This document shows positions 53,735 to 62,489 of a stretch of 64,000 nt of DNA, piece by piece. The stretch's first letter is position 1. Each line of letters begins with the position of its first letter. This DNA is from Sphingopyxis panaciterrae. Lineage in GTDB: Bacteria > Pseudomonadota > Alphaproteobacteria > Sphingomonadales > Sphingomonadaceae. Where the stretch lies: NCBI RefSeq assembly GCF_011762125.1, contig NZ_JAASQN010000002.1:248001-312000 (forward strand), in the 5' to 3' direction. Made by a program: the position numbers and the translations under genes. The notes below the pieces were generated by a model. The model did not search any database and was not told the DNA's origin. It saw only the letters and a list, made by a program, of their open reading frames with translations.

Positions 53735-54977
53735 GCCACATCACCCTCCGCCGCTTGGGAAAGGAAACGGCCGGCGGCTCCGGCGACAGCGTCACGGGTA
53801 CCGGGATGCCGAGACGATCCTGCAACAGCCCAGCCGCATCAGACGCGCGGCCGGCCGGGCATTTCGGGTCGACACGCAACTCGACCCCGCGCGCGGTGCC
53901 GATGGCCTGCCAGGCCGCCGGCACCCCCACGACGCTATCGACGCAGTTCGCCACCGCATCAGGCGTGACTGCAAGCGTTCCCCAGCGCCAGATGTCGCCC
54001 ACGCGACCGGCGACCGGCCGGACGACGCGCCCGGCGTAACCGCAACGGCATGTTTCGCCGGTCGGCTCGATATAATCGTCGAGCCGGACGCGAACGACCG
54101 GCTGGCTGTAATGACGCAGGTCGGTAATCACCGGACGGTATCCTTTCGTCCCGTCAACCGGTTCAAGTTCGACCGCGAGGCTATGCTCGTTAAGATGGAG
54201 CGCACCCTCAAGACAAGCCGCCCCCAGGAAGCCCTCGGTCGCCTGATAGATCGACCGTGGCCGGACGCCGACGGCTTCGTTGACCCATTCGATTTCGGCT
54301 GCACTCATCGGTTCCGAACCGAAGAAAATGTGCCGAGGCCCGGTTCTCTCGACATCCGACCGCTGCCAAAGATCGGCAAGCGCCAGCAGGTGGTGCGGCG
54401 GGGCGATCAAAATGGTCGGCGCAAATTCGGCCAGCTTGTCGCGTGTCTCGCTGGTCGGCAGCGACAACGGAAAATGGGCGAAAGAAAAGAAGCGGCCGCC
54501 GACATCGCTGTAAAGATTGCTGTTGGCACGCAGATGGAGCGCGATCCGCTGCGGCCGCAGCATCGCGCCGAGCGGCAGGAGGCGCGCGAGGCTCTGTCCG
54601 ATATAATCCGCGCGTTCCGCCGCGTTCGCGATAAACAGCCCGCGGCTGCCGCTCGTGCCCGTCGACCAGCCGACGCCAAGTCCTTCGATCGCGCCTTCCG
54701 CCGACCCGGTTTCGGCAGCGTCGGCGGCGCCGCATAGCCGGTCGTGGTCGAGCCCAAGGCTGTTCCACGCCCCATAATCGCGGCGCATGTCCGCCGGAAT
54801 GACGACCGGGAACGCGTCCGGCGCACGCCCCGCCCATGCGGCGAGCGCCGGCGTCTTTTGCAGCGCCGGTTGCAAGGCCGCCCACTGCCGTTCGCGCAGC
54901 CGCGCGAGCCCATCGGCGGACATGCGGAGCGCCCGGCGCGTCCGCATGATCGAAGCGATCGTCGCGCTAGACCGCAT
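53727..54977 (-). CDS. F390-synthetase/phenylacetate-CoA ligase-like adenylating enzyme
   Basis: 416 residues from the ATG at 54977; ATGs at 54989 and 54947 are alternatives, none with a clear ribosome site, consistent with coupling to the preceding gene. The ATP loop GVGWSTGTSGSRGLFI and YQATEGFLGAA (A5-like) mark the coenzyme F390-synthetase/PaaK-like branch of adenylate-forming enzymes; RCGYAGRVVRPVAGRVGDI covers the hinge region. It would activate a carboxylic acid as adenylate. OleC in olefin pathways has the same broad chemistry but is not closely similar. Overlaps both neighbours. Confidence 0.72.
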   Translation of the reverse strand: MRSSATIASIMRTRRALRMSADGLARLRERQWAALQPALQKTPALAAWAGRAPDAFPVVIPADMRRDYGAWNSLGLDHDRLCGAADAAETGSAEGAIEGLGVGWSTGTSGSRGLFIANAAERADYIGQSLARLLPLGAMLRPQRIALHLRANSNLYSDVGGRFFSFAHFPLSLPTSETRDKLAEFAPTILIAPPHHLLALADLWQRSDVERTGPRHIFFGSEPMSAAEIEWVNEAVGVRPRSIYQATEGFLGAACLEGALHLNEHSLAVELEPVDGTKGYRPVITDLRHYSQPVVRVRLDDYIEPTGETCRCGYAGRVVRPVAGRVGDIWRWGTLAVTPDAVANCVDSVVGVPAAWQAIGTARGVELRVDPKCPAGRASDAAGLLQDRLGIPVPVTLSPEPPAVSFPKRRRVMWHG

Positions 54978-55815
54978 CGCCAGCTTCATACGCAGCCGCG
55001 GCCTGCGCGCAATGCGACGGCAGGATGGCAAGGCCCGGGTTGTTCACCAGCGCGGCGTGAAGATGGCCCAGCGTCGCACGATAAACCCCTGTTTCACCGA
55101 GCAGCGCGGTGGTCAGGCGCGGCGGCGGGACGCAGCGCCGGATCGCATCGATCGACCAGGCCGCATCGCCCGCGAGCAATATCGCGCGGCCGGCCTCGTC
55201 ACGCAGCGCGAGCCCCCAATGGCCGGCGCAATGGCCGGGCAGCGGCACCGCTATCAGGCTGCCGTCGCCCAATATGTCGGCGCCTTCGGCGAAGGGCGCA
55301 AAATCGGAGGGAAGCGCGACCCGCGGTGCCTCCTCGAAGAAGGAGCAATCGGCATCGCATTGGGCGGGCACCAGCGCAGAAAGCAATCCCTGTCGCACGC
55401 GCCGAAAGCGTCCGGGACGGCGCAATTCGGCTAGCCCCGCCGACGAGCAGTAAAGCCGCAATCCGGCTAGGTTCCGTATCCCGGCCACATGATCGCCGTG
55501 GAAATGCGACACGATGACCGCGGCGATTTCGTCCGCCGCAATGCCATGACCGCCAAGCCACGTGTTCCAGGCGAGATCGGGCGAAATCGCAACGGGCGTC
55601 GTCCAGCGGTACAGCCGCTCGGGAAACGGCTCCGTCGCATCGAGGAATGCCGGATCATAGCCGGTGTCGAACAAGATCGCGCCGCGATCGGGGTGACGGA
55701 TCAGCCCGACCATCGCCGGAAAATCGGTGGCGCATAGGCTGGCGCCGCGCATCGTCATGAAGGCAGGGTGCCGGCAAGAACCGCGCGCCAGCCATCGCAG
55801 TTCGACGCGCTTCAT
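54967..55815 (-). CDS. metallo-beta-lactamase-fold hydrolase
   Basis: 282 residues. Zinc motif SHFHGDH gives H104, H106, D108 and H109; PGHCAGHWGL and AGDAAWS supply the further histidine and bridging aspartate. The sequence resembles lactonase-type (AHL-lactonase-like) MBL proteins. The ATG overlaps the stop of the OleD-like gene (ATGA). In this operon it may open a lactone or thioester made by the condensing enzyme and reductase, in the position where olefin pathways use the unrelated alpha/beta hydrolase OleB. That role is inferred. Confidence 0.85.
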   Translation of the reverse strand: MKRVELRWLARGSCRHPAFMTMRGASLCATDFPAMVGLIRHPDRGAILFDTGYDPAFLDATEPFPERLYRWTTPVAISPDLAWNTWLGGHGIAADEIAAVIVSHFHGDHVAGIRNLAGLRLYCSSAGLAELRRPGRFRRVRQGLLSALVPAQCDADCSFFEEAPRVALPSDFAPFAEGADILGDGSLIAVPLPGHCAGHWGLALRDEAGRAILLAGDAAWSIDAIRRCVPPPRLTTALLGETGVYRATLGHLHAALVNNPGLAILPSHCAQAAAAYEAGDAV

Positions 55816-56819
55816 GGCTGCCTCCTTGTTCGCGCCAGCATCGCCGCCTCGGCAAGCAGCGTTTCCAATCCATCGTGGCTCGGGCGAAAGCCCAGCAGCC
55901 GTTCGGCTGGCGCGATGTCGAAACTCTGCGAAAAAGCCAGTGTCGCGAGCGTATAGCGCGTCAGGACCGGCTCCTCCGCCGCGCGCGTCATCCGCGCCGC
56001 CGCCTCGGCGATCACGGCAAGACCATGCGCCAGCGGTACCGGCAGGTCGATAAGCCTGGGACTGGTCCCCAACACCGCCGCCAACCGCTGCGCAACATCG
56101 CGCACCGCGACGGGGCGGCCGCCGGAAATATTGATCGCGATGCCGCCGATATCGGGCGCGCGCTCCTCGGCGAGCAGGATCGCTGCGGCCGCGTCGCGCA
56201 GATCGGTAAATTCGACTAGCGCCCGCCCGCCCCCGGGCAGCGGCATCCGCCGTCGCGCCGCGAAGGCTGCAAGCTTCGGCAGGATCACCCGGTCCCCCGG
56301 CCCGACGAGTGCGCGCGGGCGGATCGCAGAGCAGGACATCGCGGCCGAATCGGCGGCAAGCACCATCTGCTCGGCGACATATTTGGTCCGTGCATAATGA
56401 TTGAGCGCCGGATCGGCGGGCGCGGCGTCGAGACCGATGTTCTCGCGGTGCCGGAACGAGGCGAAAATCGACGGCGAGGAAATGAAGATGAAGCGCCCGC
56501 AACCCGCCGCGGCCGCCGCGTCCAGTAACCGCGCGGTCGCGGTGATATTGGCGCGGACAAAAGCGCTTTTCGGCCCCCAACTCGCCGACAGCGCCGCCGC
56601 GTGTATCACCGAGTTCGCCCCGGCGACCAGCGGGCCAAGATCGCCCGCTTCGACCAGATCGGCCGACACGAACCGCGCGCCAAGTTCTTCGAACAAAGCG
56701 GCCTTTTCGGTCGAACGCCCCGTCGCGACGACCTGATGCCCGCGCGCCAGCGCCGCGCGCACCACCGCCACCCCCAGCCCGCCAGTGGCGCCGGTGACGA
56801 GGATCTGCCGTGCCGTCAA
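55812..56819 (-). CDS. OleD-like NAD(P)-dependent 3-beta-HSD/epimerase-family reductase
   Basis: 335 residues, from a TTG start in a TTGA junction with the condensing enzyme gene; the Rossmann motif ILVTGATGGLG begins only five residues later, so the TTG is credible. HAAALSASWGP, ISSPSIFAS, HYARTKYVAEQ (catalytic Tyr and Lys) and AIRPRALVGPGD closely resemble OleD, which reduces the beta-keto acid made by OleA. Related 3-beta-hydroxysteroid dehydrogenases are the alternative. It sits exactly between the KASIII-like and MBL genes, supporting an OleA-OleD style pair. Confidence 0.8.
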   Translation of the reverse strand: MTARQILVTGATGGLGVAVVRAALARGHQVVATGRSTEKAALFEELGARFVSADLVEAGDLGPLVAGANSVIHAAALSASWGPKSAFVRANITATARLLDAAAAAGCGRFIFISSPSIFASFRHRENIGLDAAPADPALNHYARTKYVAEQMVLAADSAAMSCSAIRPRALVGPGDRVILPKLAAFAARRRMPLPGGGRALVEFTDLRDAAAAILLAEERAPDIGGIAINISGGRPVAVRDVAQRLAAVLGTSPRLIDLPVPLAHGLAVIAEAAARMTRAAEEPVLTRYTLATLAFSQSFDIAPAERLLGFRPSHDGLETLLAEAAMLARTRRQP

Positions 56820-57808
56820 ACGCGCAGCACCATCGCGCCCGCACTGATCCCCGCCGCCGTGCCAAGCATCAGCACCGTCGATCCAGGCGCGATCCGCCCG
56901 CTTTCCAGGCCGTGCGCGAGCACCGTCGGGATCGACGCCGCGATCTGGTTTCCTGTGTGTGCGAAGATATCGATCACCCGCTCGGGACGCGGCTCGAAAA
57001 GCCGGCGGACATGCTCGACCCCCGGCGCGCTCGCCTGATGGCAGACGACGGTGTCGATATCGTCGATCGTACAACCGGCGTCGGCGAGGACGCGCGCGAG
57101 CACAGCGGGCAGGCAACGCGCCGCCGCCTTGAAGATGCCGAATGCGTCCATTTCGAAACGCGAGCCGGCAACAAGTGCATCATAGCCTTCCTCGACGCGC
57201 ATGCGAGTCCCCCCGGCGCGCAGCCGTGCCAGCGCATGATCGGCGCCGTTGGTGACGAAATGCGACGCGAGCAGCCCGGCGGGTCCGCCGGACGCGACTT
57301 CGACCGCCAGCGCCGCGGCGCCGTCGCCGAAGATCGACATCGTCTTGGGCTGCGACGGATCGAGGCCCGCCGAAGCGATATCGCTCGAAAAGACCAGAGC
57401 GCGCCGCCAACGCCCCGTGGCAATACCCATCGCCGCGATATCGAGCGCGGTCAGGAAAGACAGGCAGGTCTGGTTGACGTCGAAGGCGGCGATGCCCGAG
57501 CGGCCCAGCCCCAGCCGGTCCTGCACCAGCGCCGCCGTCGACGGGATCGGTTGCTCCATCACGCCGCAGCCGCCGATCAGCACGTCGAACGCCGTATCGC
57601 CCCATCCGGCGCGCGCCAGAGCGGCTTGTGCGGCAGCCGCCGCCATCATCGAACTGGTCTCGTTCGGGTTCGCGACATGCCTTGCCCGGATACCGAACTG
57701 TCCCTCGGTCCATCCCGCGGGCTGGCCGAAACGCGCATCCAGTTCCTCCGAGGTCTTCACGCGCTCGGGACGATAGGCGCCCCAGCCAGCGAGCTTCATC
57801 GGGATCAT
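56816..57808 (-). CDS. beta-ketoacyl synthase III-like condensing enzyme (FabH/OleA-like)
   Basis: 330 residues from the ATG at 57808 (upstream ATGs at 57829-57823 are possible). The triad is C115 in DVNQTCLSFLTALD, H257 in VCHQAS and N287 in HTGNQIAASIP, so it is catalytically complete. The LSFLTALDIAAMGI helix and the VIDIFAHTGNQIAAS region recall OleA as much as FabH, in line with the adjacent OleD-like gene. It would condense two acyl thioesters. It is the first gene of the operon, divergent from a TetR gene across about 100 bases. Confidence 0.85.
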   Translation of the reverse strand: MIPMKLAGWGAYRPERVKTSEELDARFGQPAGWTEGQFGIRARHVANPNETSSMMAAAAAQAALARAGWGDTAFDVLIGGCGVMEQPIPSTAALVQDRLGLGRSGIAAFDVNQTCLSFLTALDIAAMGIATGRWRRALVFSSDIASAGLDPSQPKTMSIFGDGAAALAVEVASGGPAGLLASHFVTNGADHALARLRAGGTRMRVEEGYDALVAGSRFEMDAFGIFKAAARCLPAVLARVLADAGCTIDDIDTVVCHQASAPGVEHVRRLFEPRPERVIDIFAHTGNQIAASIPTVLAHGLESGRIAPGSTVLMLGTAAGISAGAMVLRV

Positions 57809-57858
57809 AGGCCTTCTTCCCATCATCATCCCGCAACTTCTACCCGATTAATTATGCA

Positions 57859-57890
57859 CTGTTCAATATAAAAATTAGACGCTGTTTAAT
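57859..57890. promoter_or_regulatory. direct repeat CTGTTyAAT, candidate TetR site
   Basis: CTGTTCAAT (57859-57867) and CTGTTTAAT (57882-57890) are spaced 23 bases apart in the AT-rich divergent gap between the condensing-enzyme operon and the TetR gene. Their location suggests binding sites of that TetR protein or overlapping promoter elements. No good palindrome was found. Confidence 0.4.
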
Positions 57891-57910
57891 TTCGGTGCTA
57901 GCGCGAACAC

Positions 57911-58585
57911 ATGGCACGACGTTCGGACCATAGCCCCAAGGAATTGCGTCAGCTTTTGGTGGCTTGCGGCCATGCGCTGATGGCCGAGACCGGCTTTGCC
58001 AAATTTTCAGCGCGCGCTGCGGCGCGGCGGGCGGGCTACACCGTCGGGACGATCTACAACGTCTTCGGATCGCTCGATTCCTACCTGCTGGCGATCAACA
58101 CGCGCACCTTCTCGCTCTGGGCGGACTGGCTCGAAGCGGCGCTCGCGCGCTGCGATGACGGCGATGCGCGCATCGAGGCGCTGGTGCGCAGCTATTTCTC
58201 TTTCGCCGAGCAGAACCGGCATTGCTGGATGGCCATTTACGACCATCGCCGCCCTGTGGACCTGCCGCTCGACGAGGCCGATATGCGCGAACGCCATCGG
58301 CTGACCGCGATCGTCGACCGCGAAGTGACCATCGCGCTCGGCCGCGACGAGGGTGAAGCGACGCGCCGCCTCGTCCGCTCGCTCATTGCAACGGTCCATG
58401 GCCATTGCGCGCTGCACCTCGGCGGCAGCTATGCACTGATGGACGAGCCCGATCCCGAGACGCAGGCCGTCGTCCGCGCCCGGGAGATTCTGCAGGCGAA
58501 TCTTGACCCCGCCTGGGCGTCTGCGCCGGTCTTGAACCCTACGCCGTCGCCCGGCGCGTCGCCCACAGCCCGAAACTCGCGATGA
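57911..58585 (+). CDS. TetR-family transcriptional regulator
   Basis: 224 residues. N-terminal HTH (about 10-58): LRQLLVACGHALMAETGFAKF then ARRAGYTVGTIYNVFGSLDSYL. The C-terminal domain is of the TetR_C type (NRHCWMAIYDHRRP, SLIATVHGHCALHLGG). It is divergent from the six-gene operon and probably represses it. Its last 47 bases overlap the convergent MFS gene; the final 20 residues (PTPSPGASPTARNSR) are low complexity, so this tail may be a recent extension into the neighbour. Confidence 0.88.
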   Translation: MARRSDHSPKELRQLLVACGHALMAETGFAKFSARAAARRAGYTVGTIYNVFGSLDSYLLAINTRTFSLWADWLEAALARCDDGDARIEALVRSYFSFAEQNRHCWMAIYDHRRPVDLPLDEADMRERHRLTAIVDREVTIALGRDEGEATRRLVRSLIATVHGHCALHLGGSYALMDEPDPETQAVVRAREILQANLDPAWASAPVLNPTPSPGASPTARNSR

Positions 58586-59843
58586 TCGCGTAACAGATCA
58601 GCGGCACCGCCAGGGCGAGCCGGATATTGCCGCTGACGTCCGCCACCGTTCCGAACAGATAAGGGACGAGCGCCCCGCCGATGATCGCAGTGCACATGAT
58701 GCCCGATCCTTGCGGCGTCTGCTCGCCGAGCCCCTCGGTCCCCAGGCTGAAGATCGTCGGGAACATCAGCGAATTGCAGAAACCGACCAGAATCAAGGCC
58801 CAACCCGACAGCGCGCCCGTCGTTACCGCCGACAGGATGATCAGCGAAATCGCCCCCGCCGCAAAGGTCGCAAGCACGCGTCCGGGCTTTGCCAGCCGCA
58901 GAATGAACGCGCCGACCAGCCGGCCGACCAGCGAGCCCGCCCAATAGACCGCGACCAGCTTGCCCGCCGTCTGGAGATCCAACCCCATCACGCCCGGATC
59001 GCCGAGATAGGCCATCAGATTGGAACCGATCGCCACTTCGGCGCCGACATAGACGAAGATGCACAGCGCGCCGAACTGGACGCGGCGGTTGTGGGTGAGC
59101 AGGCCCCAGGTGCCCTCAAGTTTCACGGCGTCGGTCTTGGCGTGGTCGAGCGCCGATCGATACATCCAGAACACCGCCGCGATGACCAGCATCAATATGC
59201 CGAGCCACATATACGCGGTGCCGATCGATGCGCCCTCGGCGACACGATAGGCGTGAAGCTGCGCCTCGCTCGCGGTCTCGGGATCGATCGGCTGCGAATT
59301 GCCGAGCAGGAAGGTCGCGCCGCCATAAACCATCAGGGTGACACCGATCGAATTGAACGACTGTGCAAAGGTCAGGCGGCTGTGCGAGGTTTCGATTGGT
59401 CCCAGGGTCGTGATCACCGGGTTCATCGCCACCTGGAGGACGGTGATCCCCGCACCGATGCCGAAGAGCGCGGCGAGAAAACCGGTGTAGGACGCTGCGG
59501 CCGAGGCCGGAATGAACAGAAAGGACGCCGCCGCCACGATGACGAAGCCGAGCACGAAGGTTCGGATATAGCCGAGCTTCGACATAATGATGCCGGCGGG
59601 GATCGAAAAGGCGCCATAGGCGATGAAGAACGCCATCTGCACCAGATTCGCATCGGCATGCGTCAGGTGGAACATCGCCTTGAACTTGCCGACCAAGAGG
59701 TCGTTGATGTTGGTAACCCCGCCGAGCAGGAAGAACACCGCAAAGGCCAGGATCAGCACCACCCTTGTGCTGCCGCCGCTCTTGCCCGCGCCCTCGACCG
59801 GGTTCGGGTCCGTATTCCTCGCGACGTTCGGCGCCAATGCCAT
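58539..59843 (-). CDS. FucP/GluP-type sugar:H+ symporter (MFS)
   Basis: 434 residues with twelve predicted helices. The block FFLLGGVTNINDLLVGKFK in helix 1 and SNLMAYLGDPGVMGL with SLVGRLVGAFILR are characteristic of the FucP-like hexose symporter group. It follows the GH3 gene in the same direction, so it most likely imports the glucose or oligosaccharide released by the GH3 enzyme. About 20 leading residues are a hydrophilic N-tail. The 3' end overlaps the convergent TetR gene by 47 bases. Confidence 0.9.
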   Translation of the reverse strand: MALAPNVARNTDPNPVEGAGKSGGSTRVVLILAFAVFFLLGGVTNINDLLVGKFKAMFHLTHADANLVQMAFFIAYGAFSIPAGIIMSKLGYIRTFVLGFVIVAAASFLFIPASAAASYTGFLAALFGIGAGITVLQVAMNPVITTLGPIETSHSRLTFAQSFNSIGVTLMVYGGATFLLGNSQPIDPETASEAQLHAYRVAEGASIGTAYMWLGILMLVIAAVFWMYRSALDHAKTDAVKLEGTWGLLTHNRRVQFGALCIFVYVGAEVAIGSNLMAYLGDPGVMGLDLQTAGKLVAVYWAGSLVGRLVGAFILRLAKPGRVLATFAAGAISLIILSAVTTGALSGWALILVGFCNSLMFPTIFSLGTEGLGEQTPQGSGIMCTAIIGGALVPYLFGTVADVSGNIRLALAVPLICYAIIASFGLWATRRATA

Positions 59844-59909
59844 GTCCTTCTCCCCAGATTGCCTTGCGGACCGGCAACGCGACCCTTGTTTGTGCTAGCT
59901 TTCCCTTGC

Positions 59910-62399
59910 TTAGCCCTGCGCCGCAGACGGACAAGGCAGATTCTCGCCGACGGCTTCGACATTCGTATTCAACAATGTCACCGTGAGCCCCTTGTCACCG
60001 GTCACCGTCGCCGCATAGCTGAGCCGCGTCAGATCGGCGCCCGCATCGGCGAAGCAGCGCAGCGGCACCTTGATCGTCGACACCTGCCCTTTCGGCGCCG
60101 CGGTGACCATCGCCGAAATGTCGAAGGTCACGCCGCCGAGCGCCAGCTTCACCGATCCCTCTCCCACTGAGTCAATCCGCCAGTCGAGCCGCAGTGCAAA
60201 GCTATTGTTGAGCTGACGCGTCAGGTCGGCGCTCGGTCCCGACAGGTTGAACGATGCGGGACCGGTCCAGACGAATGACTTGCCATCCTCCTGCGCCTTC
60301 ACATCGACCGAGCGCGCTTTCAGCAGGCCATAGCTGCTGTCGACCGGCGCCGATTCGACCTGCCGCGAGCCGCCAGCATCGACGATCGACAGCGTCCACG
60401 GCGCCCGGGCGCGGCCGCCCGAGAAATATTTTTCGACGTTGAGCATGCCTGCGATATCGACACCGACAACCTCGGACAGCGCCGGGACGCTGGTTTTGTC
60501 ACCATAGCCAAGGCCATAACCAACCGCGAACTGCGGCTTTTCGACCGGCGAACGCGCGTCGGCGGGCCAAGCAAAGGGCAGCTTTCCGGTAAACCCGCGC
60601 GCCGTCCTCCCATCCTTGCCCGCGACCAGCACGTCGGCGACCCCTGCAGCCTGCGATCCCGGCAGCCAGCCTGCAACGAATGCGTCGGCGGCATTGATTT
60701 CGGGGTTAGTGAACATCGGGCGCCCCGAGAGGAAGAGCGCGACGACAGGGATACCCGCGGCCTTCAGCTTTTTCAGCGTCGCAAGATCCTTCGCTTCGGC
60801 GGGCTGGTAATCGAGCGTCGGCACGTCACCCTGAAACTCGGCATAGGGCTCTTCGCCGAACACGACGATCGCGACATCGGGCTTTCCGGTATAGCTGCCG
60901 TCGGCCGACAGCGTTGCCTTGCCGCCCGCTTCGCCGACCGCCTTGTTCAGCGCTTCCCAGATCGTCTGACCGTTCGGGAAGTCGGCATGAGTTACATCGG
61001 TGCCCTGCCAGCTGATCGTCCATCCGCCTGACTGCATCGCCATATTATCGGCGCCGGGGCCGGCAACGAGCAGTTTCGCGCCTGGCTTGATCGGCAAGAC
61101 GCTGCCATTGTTCTTGAGCAGGACCAGTGACTTGGCGACCGCTTCGCGCGCGACGGCAAGATGTTCGGGGGCGCCGACCGCGGCGAAATCGCCGCGACTT
61201 CCATGCCCCGCCTCGAACAGCCCCAGCTTGTATTTCACGCGCAGGATACGACGCACCGCATCGTCGAGCCGCGCCTTGCCGATCCGGCCGTCCTTCGCCT
61301 GGGCCAACGTCGTTTCGTAAAGCCCCTTCCAGCTGTCGGGGGCCATGAACATGTCGAGCCCGGCGTTGATCGACTGAGCGCAGTCGGTGACGCTGCATCC
61401 CGCCACCTGGCCGTGCCCGTTCCAGTCGCCGACGACAAAGCCGGCAAAGCCCATCTTGCCCTTCAGCGCATCGGTCAGCAGCCCCTTGTTGCCGTGGTGC
61501 TTGACCCCCTGCCAGCTCGAAAAGCTCGCCATGACCGTCAGCGCCCCGGCATCGATCGCGGCGGGATAGCCCATGGCATGCTTCGCGATCAGTTCCTTCT
61601 CGTCGATCTTGGCATCGCCCTGATCCTTGCCCTCGAAGGTTCCGCCGTCGGCGAGGAAATGCTTGGCAGTCGCCGCGACATGCGTACCGTCGACGGCCTT
61701 GCCCGCCACCAGCGGCCCTTGCAGGCCCAGCACCATCGCCTTGGCATATTCGGCGATCAGTTTCGGGTCCGAAGCATAGCCCTCATAGCTGCGGCCCCAG
61801 CGCAGATCCTGCGGCACCGCCAGCGTCGGGGCGAACGTCCATTCGATGCCGCTCCCCGCGATCTCTGCGGCGGTCACCGCGCCGATGCGCTGGATCAGTT
61901 CGGGATCGCGCGCCGCGCCGAGCCCGATATTGTGCGGGAACAGTGTCGCGCCGGGAATATTATTGTGGCCGTGGACGGCATCGACACCGAAGATGATCGG
62001 GATAGCGATACCGTTCGCCTGCGCCCTCATCGACACCGCGCGGAAATCACCGACCAGCTTCGCCCAGTCGGCCGCGCTCGACCGCTCGTTACCGTTCGGG
62101 CCGCTGTTGCCGCCGGCCAGGATCGATCCGAGCGGATAGGTTTCCAGATCCTTCGGCGTAATCGTGCTGATATCACCCTGGATCAACTGGCCGACCTTCT
62201 GCTCGACCGTCATGCGCGCGAGAAGCGCATCGATTGCCGCCTCTATCCTGGCATCGGTGATCGCGGCAGGGCTTTTCGCCGTGGGCCAGAGCGCGGGATG
62301 CACGTTGGCCGCGTCCGCGCCGGCGGTTTCGGGTGCCGCTGCGAAGGCGGTGCCCGCCAAAAGCAGAGTGGTCGCCACAGCTATCGCCTGTCGCCGCAT
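59910..62399 (-). CDS. exported glycoside hydrolase family 3 beta-glucosidase/exo-glucanase
   Basis: 829 residues. The ATG at 62399 has GGGAGA just upstream and opens a signal peptide ending TAFAA. GH3 landmarks are GVDAVHGHN, AKHFLADGGT (K246, H247) and the nucleophile D325 in VVGDWNGHG. The (alpha/beta)6 domain (ASKSLVLLKNNGSVLP-like) follows, and a C-terminal beta-sandwich (about 650-829) resembles the carbohydrate-binding-like domain of exo-1,3/1,4-beta-glucanases. It should release glucose from beta-glucans or cello-oligosaccharides in the periplasm. A LacI-type operator lies 34 bases upstream. Confidence 0.93.
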   Translation of the reverse strand: MRRQAIAVATTLLLAGTAFAAAPETAGADAANVHPALWPTAKSPAAITDARIEAAIDALLARMTVEQKVGQLIQGDISTITPKDLETYPLGSILAGGNSGPNGNERSSAADWAKLVGDFRAVSMRAQANGIAIPIIFGVDAVHGHNNIPGATLFPHNIGLGAARDPELIQRIGAVTAAEIAGSGIEWTFAPTLAVPQDLRWGRSYEGYASDPKLIAEYAKAMVLGLQGPLVAGKAVDGTHVAATAKHFLADGGTFEGKDQGDAKIDEKELIAKHAMGYPAAIDAGALTVMASFSSWQGVKHHGNKGLLTDALKGKMGFAGFVVGDWNGHGQVAGCSVTDCAQSINAGLDMFMAPDSWKGLYETTLAQAKDGRIGKARLDDAVRRILRVKYKLGLFEAGHGSRGDFAAVGAPEHLAVAREAVAKSLVLLKNNGSVLPIKPGAKLLVAGPGADNMAMQSGGWTISWQGTDVTHADFPNGQTIWEALNKAVGEAGGKATLSADGSYTGKPDVAIVVFGEEPYAEFQGDVPTLDYQPAEAKDLATLKKLKAAGIPVVALFLSGRPMFTNPEINAADAFVAGWLPGSQAAGVADVLVAGKDGRTARGFTGKLPFAWPADARSPVEKPQFAVGYGLGYGDKTSVPALSEVVGVDIAGMLNVEKYFSGGRARAPWTLSIVDAGGSRQVESAPVDSSYGLLKARSVDVKAQEDGKSFVWTGPASFNLSGPSADLTRQLNNSFALRLDWRIDSVGEGSVKLALGGVTFDISAMVTAAPKGQVSTIKVPLRCFADAGADLTRLSYAATVTGDKGLTVTLLNTNVEAVGENLPCPSAAQG

Positions 62400-62432
62400 A
62401 TCTCTCCCATTCCTCATTATCTGATCATCAAA

Positions 62433-62447
62433 TGTGAACGTTATCAA
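62433..62447. promoter_or_regulatory. LacI-family operator before the GH3 gene
   Basis: TGTGAACGTTATCA fits TGNNAACGTTNNCA, the typical LacI/GalR-family operator with central CpG, in the 90-base gap between the MFS and GH3 genes. A LacI-type gene lies at the start of the same operon, so it is the natural binder. A GH3-proximal promoter is therefore likely. Confidence 0.65.
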
Positions 62448-62454
62448 TCATTCT

Positions 62455-62471
62455 TTCGCATAGCATGCGAA
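62455..62471. repeat. small inverted repeat TTCGCAT/ATGCGAA
   Basis: Seven-base perfect arms around AGC lie just upstream of the LacI operator and downstream of the MFS stop. It may be a second regulator site or a weak hairpin ending the upstream transcript. No T-run follows. Confidence 0.4.
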
Positions 62472-62489
62472 TGAAATCAAGGGGCTGTT

